A DNA stretch of 64,000 nucleotides from CALMEH01 sp031409875 (GTDB taxonomy: Bacteria > Acidobacteriota > Blastocatellia > Pyrinomonadales > Pyrinomonadaceae), in assembly GCA_031409875.1 (NCBI GenBank), contig JANNYB010000158.1, forward strand, positions 9,969-73,968, in the 5' to 3' direction. Shown here piece by piece: positions 41,901-48,825 of the stretch. The notes under the pieces were generated by a model. That model saw only the letters and a list, made by a program, of their open reading frames with translations, had not been told where the DNA came from and ran no database searches. Made by a program: the position numbers and the translations under genes. The stretch's first letter is position 1. Each line of letters opens with the position of its first letter.

Positions 41901-42602
41901 TTATTGAACAAAACGAATTGCCCGCGCCAAGCCGTCGTCGCCGACAAGAATTTCGGCGTTGACGAGTTCCGTAGAATTTTGAACTTTCGTTGTAACGCCG
42001 AGCGTTACCATCATCGAACGCGGAACTTTGACCTTCATAATTTGTCCGCTTTCAGCCGCCGGAGAATAATTGAGCGCGATAAAATCGGTTTTAATTTCTT
42101 CGGTTTTCGGTTGAACTTTTGTTTGATTAACCGAACGGTTTATGGGTTTTGTCGAAGCCGTCAAATGTTCATTGTTTTTTGATGAAACAAATTTTTTCGG
42201 AGAAGTTTTCGGCTTTGATTTAATTTCTGTAATTTGTTCTTTCTCAACGGTTTGCGTTTCTTGAGCGATTTCTCGATTTCTAATTTTCGGCGTATTCGGA
42301 ATTGAAATCCCGACTGCCTTAACTTCCGCAAGAATCTCTCCGCTGCGTGAATTTGAAAACAATAAAAGCCCGCAACAAACAACCAAAGCCACCGAAGCAA
42401 AAGCCGCAATACGCCAATCGAACCAAGTCGGAATCCAACATCTGCGGCGATTTTCTTTGGCTTTTTTGATGTTGTGCTGAACATTCCACCAAAGATTCGG
42501 CGATTCGGCGATTTCCTCAATTTCATCTTTGCTCAAAACAGAATCTTTGACGATTTGCCGCAAGATTTGGTCGAGTTGCTCATCGGAAAATTTTTTGTTC
42601 AT
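41901..42602 (-). CDS. Single-pass membrane protein, probable anti-sigma factor
   Basis: The 233-residue protein has a cytoplasmic N-terminus (about 1-65, DEQLDQILRQIVKDSVLSKDEIEEIAESPNLWW), one transmembrane segment (about 67-85, AAFASVALVVCCGLLLF), a Lys/Pro-rich linker, and a periplasmic C-terminal part (LNYSPAAESGQIMKVKVPRSMMV). This topology is that of membrane anti-sigma factors. It lacks the HxxxCxxC zinc motif. It is the first gene of the operon with the EF-hand protein and the ECF sigma factor. GGAG precedes the ATG. The function is based on context. Confidence 0.65.
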   Translation of the reverse strand: MNKKFSDEQLDQILRQIVKDSVLSKDEIEEIAESPNLWWNVQHNIKKAKENRRRCWIPTWFDWRIAAFASVALVVCCGLLLFSNSRSGEILAEVKAVGISIPNTPKIRNREIAQETQTVEKEQITEIKSKPKTSPKKFVSSKNNEHLTASTKPINRSVNQTKVQPKTEEIKTDFIALNYSPAAESGQIMKVKVPRSMMVTLGVTTKVQNSTELVNAEILVGDDGLARAIRFVQ

Positions 42603-42695
42603 TTTTTTGACTCCAAAATTAACTGCTCAATCATACAGACGCACAAGGTGAAATTTAGGTTACAAATTTATCGGAAAAAATAAAAAAAATACAGA

Positions 42696-42739
42696 AGCCC
42701 GCACGAAAAAGATGCTTTCGCTTCTAATTGGTGCAGGCT
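42696..42739. terminator. Weak hairpin upstream of the EF-hand/sigma operon
   Basis: The sequences agcccgcac and gtgcaggct pair with one mismatch, followed by cttttt on the plus strand. No plus-strand gene reads into it, so it may be a degenerate repeat related to the gcgcac hairpins. Confidence 0.45.
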
Positions 42740-42787
42740 CTTTTTAATTAAAATAAACTAATGTTATGACAATCTTGTTGAATTATT

Positions 42788-42985
42788 CATTACTGAGCGG
42801 TCTGAAAATTGTATAATTAAAAAATCGCTTATTGTTCGCAACTTAATCAAGTGTTTTCTGTGTTTTCAGTGTCTTCAGTGGATAGAAAAATAAATCTATC
42901 CACTGAAGACACTGAAAACACGGAAGAAAACGGAAACGTGGCGGTCATTGATGTGTCCTATCAATTTCCGTGCCGCTCAGTAATG
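42788..42985. mobile_element. 198-bp MITE-like element, copy 2 (3' end of terC)
   Basis: It has CATTACTGAGCGG and CCGCTCAGTAATG termini and a central hairpin (ttttcagtgtcttcagtgg and complement around gatagaaaaataaatctatc). The 9-bp TGAATTATT is present on both sides (42779-42787 and 42986-42994). The right-hand duplication overlaps the terC stop codon. It is related to copy 1 at 20,329-20,527 by ends and design, though the hairpin arms differ in sequence. Confidence 0.93.
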
Positions 42986-42992
42986 TGAATTA

Positions 42993-43970
42993 TTAGACTT
43001 TTTCTAAAGTTTTTGCTTTCGCAGGAAAAATCAAAGAAGCAATTACCGAGAGCAAAATCGTTCCTAAAATAATGCCGAGCGACCAAGTTATCGGAAAATG
43101 TCCGCCATACATCGGATTTAACCAAACCATTTTTAAGCCGACGAACACCAGCACAATCGCCAAACCGTATTTCAAAAGATAAAATTTAGTGATGACTCCG
43201 GCGAGCATAAAATACATCGAGCGCAAGCCCATAATCGCAAAAATGTTTGATGTAAAAACGATTAAAGGTTCATCCGTAATCGAAAAAATTGCCGGAACGC
43301 TGTCAACTGCAAAGATAATATCGGTTGCTTCCAAAAATAAAAGCGCGATAAAAAGCGGTGTCGCGTGGCGCACGCCGTCTTTCATCACAAAAAAACTTTT
43401 GCCGTCAATTTCGGTTGAAACGGGCATAATTTTCTTGAAAATTCGTATCAAAAAATTCTTTTCCGGCTCGATTTCTTCCGAACTTGAAAAAAACATTTTA
43501 ATTCCCGTAATAATCAAAAATGCGCCGAACACATAAATAATCCAATGAAATTGCATCAACGCCGAACCGAGCGCGATAAAAATTGCGCGGAAAATCAACG
43601 CCCCTAAAATGCCGTAGAACAAAACGCGGTGTTTATATTTTGCGGGAATGCCGAAATAGCTGAAAACCAGCACGAAAACGAAAATATTATCAATCGAAAG
43701 CGAATATTCGAGAATATATCCGGTCAAGAATTCAAGCCCGACTTCGCGCCCGATTTCCGCGCCGAACTTACCGGAAGCGTATTGATAAAAAAGAAAGTTG
43801 AAGATGAGCGCAAGCGTTACCCAGACGATGCTCCAGATAGTTGCTTCTTTAAACGAAACAACGTGCGCTTTGCGATTGAAAACGCCCAAATCGAGCGCAA
43901 GCATTATAAAAACAAATATTAAAAATCCGCCGTAAAACCACCAGTAATCGGCGAAAGGGAATAGATTCAT
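42993..43970 (-). CDS. TerC/Alx-family membrane protein
   Basis: The protein (about 325 residues) has about nine transmembrane helices. The family-typical motifs are EYSLSIDNIFVFVLVF (about 75-90) and FLEATDIIFAVDSVPAIFSI (about 190-210), whose acidic residues are thought to bind a metal ion. TerC/Alx proteins are involved in manganese export or metal homeostasis. The GGAGG ribosome site supports the ATG at 43970 (MNLFPFADYWW). The leader contains a yybP-ykoY-type riboswitch, known to control such genes in response to manganese. That strongly supports a Mn-related role. A mobile element lies at its 3' end. Confidence 0.93.
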   Translation of the reverse strand: MNLFPFADYWWFYGGFLIFVFIMLALDLGVFNRKAHVVSFKEATIWSIVWVTLALIFNFLFYQYASGKFGAEIGREVGLEFLTGYILEYSLSIDNIFVFVLVFSYFGIPAKYKHRVLFYGILGALIFRAIFIALGSALMQFHWIIYVFGAFLIITGIKMFFSSSEEIEPEKNFLIRIFKKIMPVSTEIDGKSFFVMKDGVRHATPLFIALLFLEATDIIFAVDSVPAIFSITDEPLIVFTSNIFAIMGLRSMYFMLAGVITKFYLLKYGLAIVLVFVGLKMVWLNPMYGGHFPITWSLGIILGTILLSVIASLIFPAKAKTLEKV

Positions 43971-44033
43971 TGTAAAATTCCTCCAAAAGTTTGCAAAAGA
44001 AAAAGCCTTCTGCAAACGAAAAAAATCATTCGT

Positions 44034-44140
44034 CGCAAAAGGTCTCGATATTTGCTCGACTGAACCGAATCGTTTTCGACATAAACGATTGTATTGACGG
44101 CATCAGTCAACCACTTTTGGCTATCTACTCCCCTTATAAA
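44034..44140 (-). promoter_or_regulatory. yybP-ykoY (manganese) riboswitch candidate upstream of terC
   Basis: Read on the minus strand, the leader contains AAGGGGAGTAG (44135-44125) and then, after two hairpin segments (GTCAATAC), CGAGACCTTTTGC (about 44047-44035). These are the conserved start and end of the yybP-ykoY family, which binds Mn2+. The next 50 bases (gtttgcagaagg, then ttttgcaaac) form a stem directly before the Shine-Dalgarno, a possible expression platform. The gene it precedes, terC, is the classic target. Confidence 0.85.
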
Positions 44141-44184
44141 TTGTCATTTTTAGATTACCAAATCATTACTTTTTAGTCAAGTTT

Positions 44185-44334
44185 CGACTGGAGCGCAAGC
44201 GTCCCCGCTTGCAATGAGTGTTTGCTTCAAACGCGAAAAAGCGTTCGGATTAAATTCAAGTTGACTGAAAGCAAACGTCGTTACACCGCTGAAAAACGCG
44301 GCGTTTGCAAGCGGGGACGCTTGCGCTCCAGTCG
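44185..44334. repeat. 150-bp palindromic element, perfect 30-bp arms
   Basis: Bases 44185-44214 and 44305-44334 are perfect inverted copies starting cgactggagcgcaagcgtcc. gttt flanks both sides, a possible short target duplication. It is related to the element at 36,535-36,688. It lies between the divergent terC leader and rnj. Confidence 0.92.
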
Positions 44335-44419
44335 GTTTTCCGTTTCACCGATTGTCGTAAATTGATGGAAATCTGATATACTAAATGGTTATAATTATTG
44401 AGAAAAGGAAATTTAAAAA

Positions 44420-46081
44420 GTGAATAAAATAGAAATTATACCTCTTGGCGGCATCGGCGAATTCGGGATGAATTGTATGGGAATTAAGTGCGGCGACGAG
44501 ATGATTGTCGTTGACGCGGGAATGGGTTTTCCCGAAGAAACGCCTTATGGTGTTGATATTTCAATACCGAATTTTGATTTTTTGGAAAATTATCGGGATG
44601 ATTTGACCGCATTAATCTTGACGCACGGACACGAAGATCACATCGGCGCGTTGCCGTATATTTTGAAAAAATTTAATCTTCCGGTTTATGCTTCGCGCTT
44701 TACTGCCGCGCTTGCGGATAAAAAATTAGAAGAACATCGAATGGTCGAATCAACGCTCGTGCATCGCGTCGAACCGAATGATATTGCGAAAATCGGTAAT
44801 TTTGAAATCGAATTTATCCACGCTTCGCATTCGCTTGTTGATTGTTTTTCGTTGGCAATAAAAACGCCGCTCGGAACAATAATTCACACCGGCGATTATA
44901 AAATTGACGACACACCCGTTATCGGCAAACCTTATGATTTAGACACTTTAGCGAAATACGGCGACGAAGGCGTTTTAGCACTTTTGGCAGATTCGACAAA
45001 CGCCACCGTTCCGGGCAGAACGCCTTCGGAACGCGCGGTTATTCCGGCTTTTGAAGAAATTTTCGCCGAAGCGCAAGGACGAATTTTTGTTTCGACATTT
45101 TCGTCTTCGATGCACCGTTTGCAGATAATTTTCGATGTTGCCAAAGAATTCGATAAAAAAGTTTGCGTTCTCGGACGCTCGATGGTGAAAAATATCGAGA
45201 TTGCGGGTGACCTCGGCATTATCAAAATCGCGCCGAATGTGATGGTCGGTATGGGCGAAGCGCGGAGTTTGGACGATGACCAAATCGTCTATCTCGTTAC
45301 AGGTTCGCAAGGCGAAAATCGCGCTGCGCTGTGGAATTTGGCGACCGGAACTTATAAAGGAATGGAAATCACGAAAGGCGACACAGTTGTTTTATCGGCG
45401 CGAATTATTCCCGGCAACGACAAAGCAATTTCGCGTTTAATCGGACATCTCTATAAACGCGGCGCAAACATTATCGAAGAAAAACGCCGTCTGATCCACG
45501 TTTCGGGACACGCTTCGCAGGAAGATATAAAAATTATGGTCGAAACGGCTCGCCCAAAATATCTTATCCCGATTCACGGTGAATATCGGATGCTTTTCCG
45601 CCACAAAGAATATGTCAAAAACCACGTCGAAGGCTACACGGACGACAATATTATCTTGATCGAAAACGGAGATATGCTCGAATTTGACGATTACGGCGCA
45701 AGAATCGTCGAACATAAACAACTGCACAGCACGTTTATTGACGAAGAATCTCTGGGCGAAATCGAATACGACATCATCCGCGAACGCAAAAGACTCGCTT
45801 ACGGCGGCTCCGTTTCGCTCGTCGTTCCGTTCGACAAAAAATTAAAAAAACTCGCCGGCGAACCGAAAATCTCGTTCCAAGGCGTTGCCGGAATTGATTT
45901 AGCCAACGGCATCGGCTTGAGCGCACGGAAAACAATCGCCGAAGCCGTCGAAGCAATGACCGTCGCGCAAATCTCCGATGTCAATGTTTTACAAGAAACT
46001 CTGCGCGTTCATTTGAAAAGATTTTTACAAAAAGAAACCGGCACGAAACCGGTGATTGTTACGACGATTGTTGAAGTTTAA
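44420..46081 (+). CDS. rnj: Ribonuclease J
   Basis: A 5'-exonuclease and endonuclease of the metallo-beta-lactamase/beta-CASP family that matures and decays RNA. The 553-residue protein has HGHEDHIGA (His69, His71, Asp73, His74), the DSTNA motif, HTGDYKID, a beta-CASP domain (about 210-400) with SGHASQED, and the C-terminal domain. The start is GTG with AAGGAA upstream. The last 29 bp, encoding VIVTTIVEV, recur almost exactly at 48,783-48,811. Between the two copies lie repeats, a toxin-antitoxin pair and small genes. Confidence 0.97.
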   Translation: MNKIEIIPLGGIGEFGMNCMGIKCGDEMIVVDAGMGFPEETPYGVDISIPNFDFLENYRDDLTALILTHGHEDHIGALPYILKKFNLPVYASRFTAALADKKLEEHRMVESTLVHRVEPNDIAKIGNFEIEFIHASHSLVDCFSLAIKTPLGTIIHTGDYKIDDTPVIGKPYDLDTLAKYGDEGVLALLADSTNATVPGRTPSERAVIPAFEEIFAEAQGRIFVSTFSSSMHRLQIIFDVAKEFDKKVCVLGRSMVKNIEIAGDLGIIKIAPNVMVGMGEARSLDDDQIVYLVTGSQGENRAALWNLATGTYKGMEITKGDTVVLSARIIPGNDKAISRLIGHLYKRGANIIEEKRRLIHVSGHASQEDIKIMVETARPKYLIPIHGEYRMLFRHKEYVKNHVEGYTDDNIILIENGDMLEFDDYGARIVEHKQLHSTFIDEESLGEIEYDIIRERKRLAYGGSVSLVVPFDKKLKKLAGEPKISFQGVAGIDLANGIGLSARKTIAEAVEAMTVAQISDVNVLQETLRVHLKRFLQKETGTKPVIVTTIVEV

Positions 46082-46101
46082 AATTTGGTAGTGAACTAAA
46101 A

Positions 46102-46320
46102 GTAATGCTTTATAAATTGCCACTAGCTTCAGCTAGTGGTTAGTTTTGAAAAGCCAATCGGCTTTAGCCGAATATCTGTAAAAAGATAAAATCCTTATCG
46201 CTTTAGCGCAAATTAGGCTAAAGCCAATCGGAATTTTATTTTTCTTAAATTCGGCTAAAGCCTTGTTCATAGATTTGCTGTCCACTAGCTGAAGCTAGTG
46301 GCAATTAATCAAAGCATTAC
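46102..46320. repeat. Nested palindrome A
   Basis: Ends starting gtaatgctttataaattgcc and their near-complement include cactagcttcagctagtg. Inner parts carry repeated aagccaatcggctttagcc-type palindromes. There is no coding content. Confidence 0.85.
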
Positions 46321-46323
46321 AAG

Positions 46324-46479
46324 TAAGTAAGTGGACAGAATTATTTTTAAGTTTTGAGTCCCGCCTGGCACAAGCCCGGGCATTTCGCCAGCGAAGCGCG
46401 GCGAAATGAAGAAGCCGACTAAAGTCGGGACTCAGAACACGCGCCAAATATTTTTAATTTAATTCTGTCCACTTACTTA
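46324..46479. repeat. Nested palindrome B, containing palindrome C
   Basis: Perfect 20-bp ends (taagtaagtggacagaatta and complement) enclose the C palindrome, whose arms are gagtcccg-type and cgggactc. The stretch aaatttttaatt next to the right end may be an insertion scar. Confidence 0.85.
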
Positions 46480-46512
46480 ACATTACTTTTAGTTGACTAC
46501 CTAAAATTTAAC

Positions 46513-46977
46513 TCAAGGATAATTATTCGGATTTTCAACCGCTAAACCTTCGGCTTGGGCGGCGGTGTTTAATTCCGTGTCCGCCGAAACCAAAATCAGA
46601 GGCGGCAAATTATTTGAAATTCTCTCGTCGTTTGCCTCCAAAGCCGTTGCCAGTTGAACTGCATCATATCCGCGCAAGACGTGTTTTGTCGCTAAACTCA
46701 TTGCAAACGACACAAGCAGAGGCGTTATTTCAACCGTCCAATAATTGTTCGTTAAATCGTGCTGAAAAGCGGCAATCGCATTTTGAGAATCGGCGGCGGT
46801 GATGCTTCCATTTTTCAATCTTCTGGCAAATGCCGCAACGACTTCGACTCGTGTGATGCGCCCCAACAAAACAACATTGCCGCTTTGTAAATCAGCCAAA
46901 CCGTCAACAAAATTCGAGCCGATTTCGTTCACATAGCGTTTGACAATCGCGCTACTGTCAAAGAAAAATCCTCTCAC
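46513..46977 (-). CDS. PIN-domain toxin (VapC-like)
   Basis: The 154-residue protein is a PIN-domain ribonuclease. The acidic residues are Asp7 (FFDSSAIVK), Glu45 (TRVEVVAA), Asp99 (GYDAVQLATA) and the Asp in VSADTELN. VapC-like toxins cleave tRNA or rRNA. The GTG start overlaps the stop codon of the upstream antitoxin gene by one base. The two form a typical toxin-antitoxin operon. No other motif is seen. The length is normal. Confidence 0.85.
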   Translation of the reverse strand: MRGFFFDSSAIVKRYVNEIGSNFVDGLADLQSGNVVLLGRITRVEVVAAFARRLKNGSITAADSQNAIAAFQHDLTNNYWTVEITPLLVSFAMSLATKHVLRGYDAVQLATALEANDERISNNLPPLILVSADTELNTAAQAEGLAVENPNNYP

Positions 46978-47246
46978 TAACCACGCTCCTTTATAATAGT
47001 TTCGGAAAGCGGTTCGCCTTTTATTTCGATTCGCTTAAAGTTTCGGCGCAATTCATCGTCAGGAAGGCGAAGCGGAATTTCCGTTACCAAACCTTTCTGC
47101 CTCAAACCATTGACAAACTTTTTTTCCTGAAAATCTAAATCGCTTTGTCGGGCTAGATTTAATTGCTCGTTCAACTCCTGAAAAACCTGACTCTTTTCCC
47201 CAAGCGGCATTTTTTGTATTTCACTTAAAACTTCTGTCGTTGTCAT
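46977..47246 (-). CDS. Putative antitoxin of the PIN toxin
   Basis: The 89-residue protein is charged (EIQKMPLGEKSQVFQELNEQ, then LRLPDDELRRNFKRIEIKGEPLSE). The N-terminal part resembles short addiction-module antitoxins and may neutralise and autoregulate. The C-terminus probably wraps the toxin. It is named from its position just upstream of the toxin and its coupled translation. An AGGTAAAAATCA stretch before the ATG is a moderate ribosome site. Confidence 0.7.
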   Translation of the reverse strand: MTTTEVLSEIQKMPLGEKSQVFQELNEQLNLARQSDLDFQEKKFVNGLRQKGLVTEIPLRLPDDELRRNFKRIEIKGEPLSETIIKERG

Positions 47247-47291
47247 TGATTTTTACCTCTGCTCATATTTTATCACGATTGGAAGGCTTGA

Positions 47292-47390
47292 GATGACGTG
47301 GGGCGAAACCGCCACCGCGCAACTCCGAGTTCACCAAAAACCTCGATAACAAAGTCGCTGTTTCGCCCTCACGTCCATTGAATTGTTCGA
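47292..47390. repeat. Inverted repeat upstream of the antitoxin gene
   Basis: tgacgtggggcgaaac and gtttcgccctcacgtc form interrupted inverted arms, with cgccaccgcg in between. It lies between the antitoxin and the small zinc-protein gene, both on the minus strand. It may be a palindromic repeat or a terminator of the zinc-protein gene's upstream neighbours. Confidence 0.6.
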
Positions 47391-47431
47391 CGGCGCGTTA
47401 ATTTAAATCGAGATTGCTTAAGGAAATTTCT

Positions 47432-47572
47432 CTACACTTTGCCTTTGCCATTGCAAACCGTGCATTTACCTGTGCCACCGCATCTGTCACAACCTGATAT
47501 AAGACCTTTTCTACCACTTCCATTACACTTCGAGCAGTTTCCTGTTCCTTTACAACCTTTACATTCTTCCAT
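47432..47572 (-). CDS. 46-residue DnaJ-like zinc-ribbon protein
   Basis: MEECKGCKGTGNCSKCNGSG, then CDRCGGTGKCTVCNGKG: four CxxCxGxG-type motifs, as in the DnaJ/HSP40 zinc-binding domain, which could bind two zinc ions. AAGGAG lies 8 bases before the ATG at 47572, so this short frame is well supported. A longer in-frame version from 47638 begins upstream of that ribosome site and is less likely. The function is unknown; it may bind unfolded protein, RNA or another zinc protein. It is downstream of the TPR-like gene on the same strand. Confidence 0.8.
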   Translation of the reverse strand: MEECKGCKGTGNCSKCNGSGRKGLISGCDRCGGTGKCTVCNGKGKV

Positions 47573-47615
47573 TTTCGTATTCTCCTTTATTCTGAGTTTA
47601 TAATGAAATTTTAGG

Positions 47616-48461
47616 TTAACTATAAATTTCACAACCAACTAATTTTTGGTTTACTAATTTACCGCGAGCCTCCAATATAAGCAAATTACTTGTTGCATTT
47701 AGCTTGGAAGTTCGAGCAAATATATAAAAAATGTCATCTTCATCTAATTCATCTAAATAATCTTCTGCACTTTTCGCACTCCGAAACATATCTTTAGCTT
47801 CGGAAATTTTACCTGCCTCGGCATAATTTATCCCTAAGCAAAAAAAGAGTGATGGCAAGCTGACTTTAAGAGAACGAATCAATTCTACTTTTTCCATTAA
47901 ATAAGATATAGCGGCATCGTTTCCATTTTTCCTTTTTATGTAGGAGTTTTGAAATCCCCAAACCAGATCTAGCTTGAGAAGGTCAGCCTGAATTTCTTCG
48001 TCACTAAAGACTAGGTTTCCTAATTTTGAATCTAAAAGGACAGCTTTTTCTAGTTCGTTGACAGCCGCAGCTAATGTTGGAAGAGTGTGCAACCCCGCTT
48101 TTTTTATATTTCGACCTTGTGACGCAAAAGCTCTTTCATGATGATAAGTTCCAGAACCCGCAAAAAGACTATTTGCCAAGCGGTAATGACAATACACCTC
48201 GTTTCTTCCACTGAGTCCCTGACCTAATGCTAATCTAATTTTTCCACTAAGTCCCTGACCTAATGCTTGTTTGAATAGTTTAATTGCTTTCTGATGTGTT
48301 TTCCAGTCAAAACTATCTCCTCCCATAGCTGAAACTTTAACACCAGCTATAAGGTTACATGCCTCATCTAAAAGTTTTTCAGCATGTTGTGTTGAATCAG
48401 ATTTTTTTTCGGAAGCAGAAGTAGAATCGCCGCTACCGAAAAGTGATTTAAAAAAGCCCAT
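47616..48461 (-). CDS. TPR-like repeat protein, function unknown
   Basis: The 281-residue protein begins MGFFKSLFGSGDSTSASEKK, a common pattern for cytoplasmic TPR proteins of unknown role. Helical pairs follow: HQKAIKLFKQALGQG, ELEKAVLLDSKLG and SLFFCLGINYAEAGKISEAKDMF. A 36-bp tandem duplication at 48,206-48,277 adds 12 residues (LALGQGLSG repeated). GGAGA precedes the ATG. No partner is evident other than the small zinc protein 44 bp downstream, with which it may be co-transcribed. Confidence 0.75.
   Translation of the reverse strand: MGFFKSLFGSGDSTSASEKKSDSTQHAEKLLDEACNLIAGVKVSAMGGDSFDWKTHQKAIKLFKQALGQGLSGKIRLALGQGLSGRNEVYCHYRLANSLFAGSGTYHHERAFASQGRNIKKAGLHTLPTLAAAVNELEKAVLLDSKLGNLVFSDEEIQADLLKLDLVWGFQNSYIKRKNGNDAAISYLMEKVELIRSLKVSLPSLFFCLGINYAEAGKISEAKDMFRSAKSAEDYLDELDEDDIFYIFARTSKLNATSNLLILEARGKLVNQKLVGCEIYS
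48206..48277. repeat. 36-bp tandem duplication in a coding sequence
   Basis: Two copies of a 36-bp unit (cactgagtccctgacctaat core) differ at a few bases, and the frame is kept. Confidence 0.9.
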
Positions 48462-48537
48462 ATTATCTCCTTTAAAATTAAATAATGTAACTTCGATGAG
48501 TCAGGGAAGCCGTCGAACTAATGATTATGCCGAACCA

Positions 48538-48645
48538 TTCGGCATAACACGCTTATTCGGGAGTTATGCAGATTGATTCGGTATAACACGCTTATTTGTG
48601 TGTTATACGGATTGATTCGGCATAACTCCCTAATATGCAGATTGA
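48538..48645. repeat. 39-bp tandem repeat, 2.75 copies, each unit a hairpin
   Basis: Units at 48538-48576, 48577-48615 and a shortened one at 48616-48645 start ttcggcataac and end attga. Each contains an internal inverted pair such as tataacac/gtgttata. Compensating changes appear to keep the pairing. Confidence 0.88.
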
Positions 48646-48711
48646 TTATAAACCAAATTTTTGGAATTGCAAAAAAAATATGGATACGCCAAAACGAAAA
48701 AAAATTAACCG

Positions 48712-48811
48712 AAATTATTGAAATGCTCGCGTTGAAGTTGCGTCCGAAATTTTTTTGTTTGTTTCTTTGCGACAATAAATTCTGATTGTTACGATGATTA
48801 TTGAAGTTTAA
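48712..48811 (+). pseudogene. Degraded copy of the rnj 3' end
   Basis: Bases 48783-48811 match the last 29 bp of rnj (46053-46081) with two mismatches and encode LIVTMIIEV and a stop. Upstream, in another frame, EMLALKLRPKF resembles the rnj C-terminal helix ETLRVHLKRF, so the remnant may reach to about 48,712 with frameshifts. The 29-bp part is secure; the rest is less so. Confidence 0.65.
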
Positions 48812-48825
48812 TTTAATGTGTTGAA

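Larger units (their letters stand above)
43971..44419. other. Divergent terC-rnj intergenic region
   Basis: This 449-bp region holds the riboswitch leader of terC, the 150-bp palindrome and about 85 bp upstream of rnj. No gene was found. Confidence 0.7.
46087..46501. mobile_element. Outer palindromic element with other palindromes nested inside
   Basis: Outer ends (46087-46107 and 46481-46501) are 21-bp inverted repeats with one mismatch (ggtagtgaactaaaagtaat type). Inside are two side-by-side palindromes: A at 46,102-46,320 and B at 46,324-46,479. B holds a third, C, at about 46,354-46,434 (gagtcccgcc / cgggactc). The pattern suggests stepwise insertion. Confidence 0.85.
46082..46512. other. 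Intergenic region of nested palindromes after rnj
   Basis: These 431 bp contain no gene and are filled by the nested elements described at 46,087-46,501. Confidence 0.8.
48462..48825. other. Intergenic region with a 39-bp tandem repeat and an rnj remnant
   Basis: This 364-bp region holds the leader of the TPR-like gene, a 39-bp satellite (48,538-48,645) and the degraded rnj 3' end (48,712-48,811). Confidence 0.7.

Noticed and set aside
48538..48645. Possible CRISPR array
   Set aside because: Units are directly adjacent with no unique spacers and there are no cas genes.
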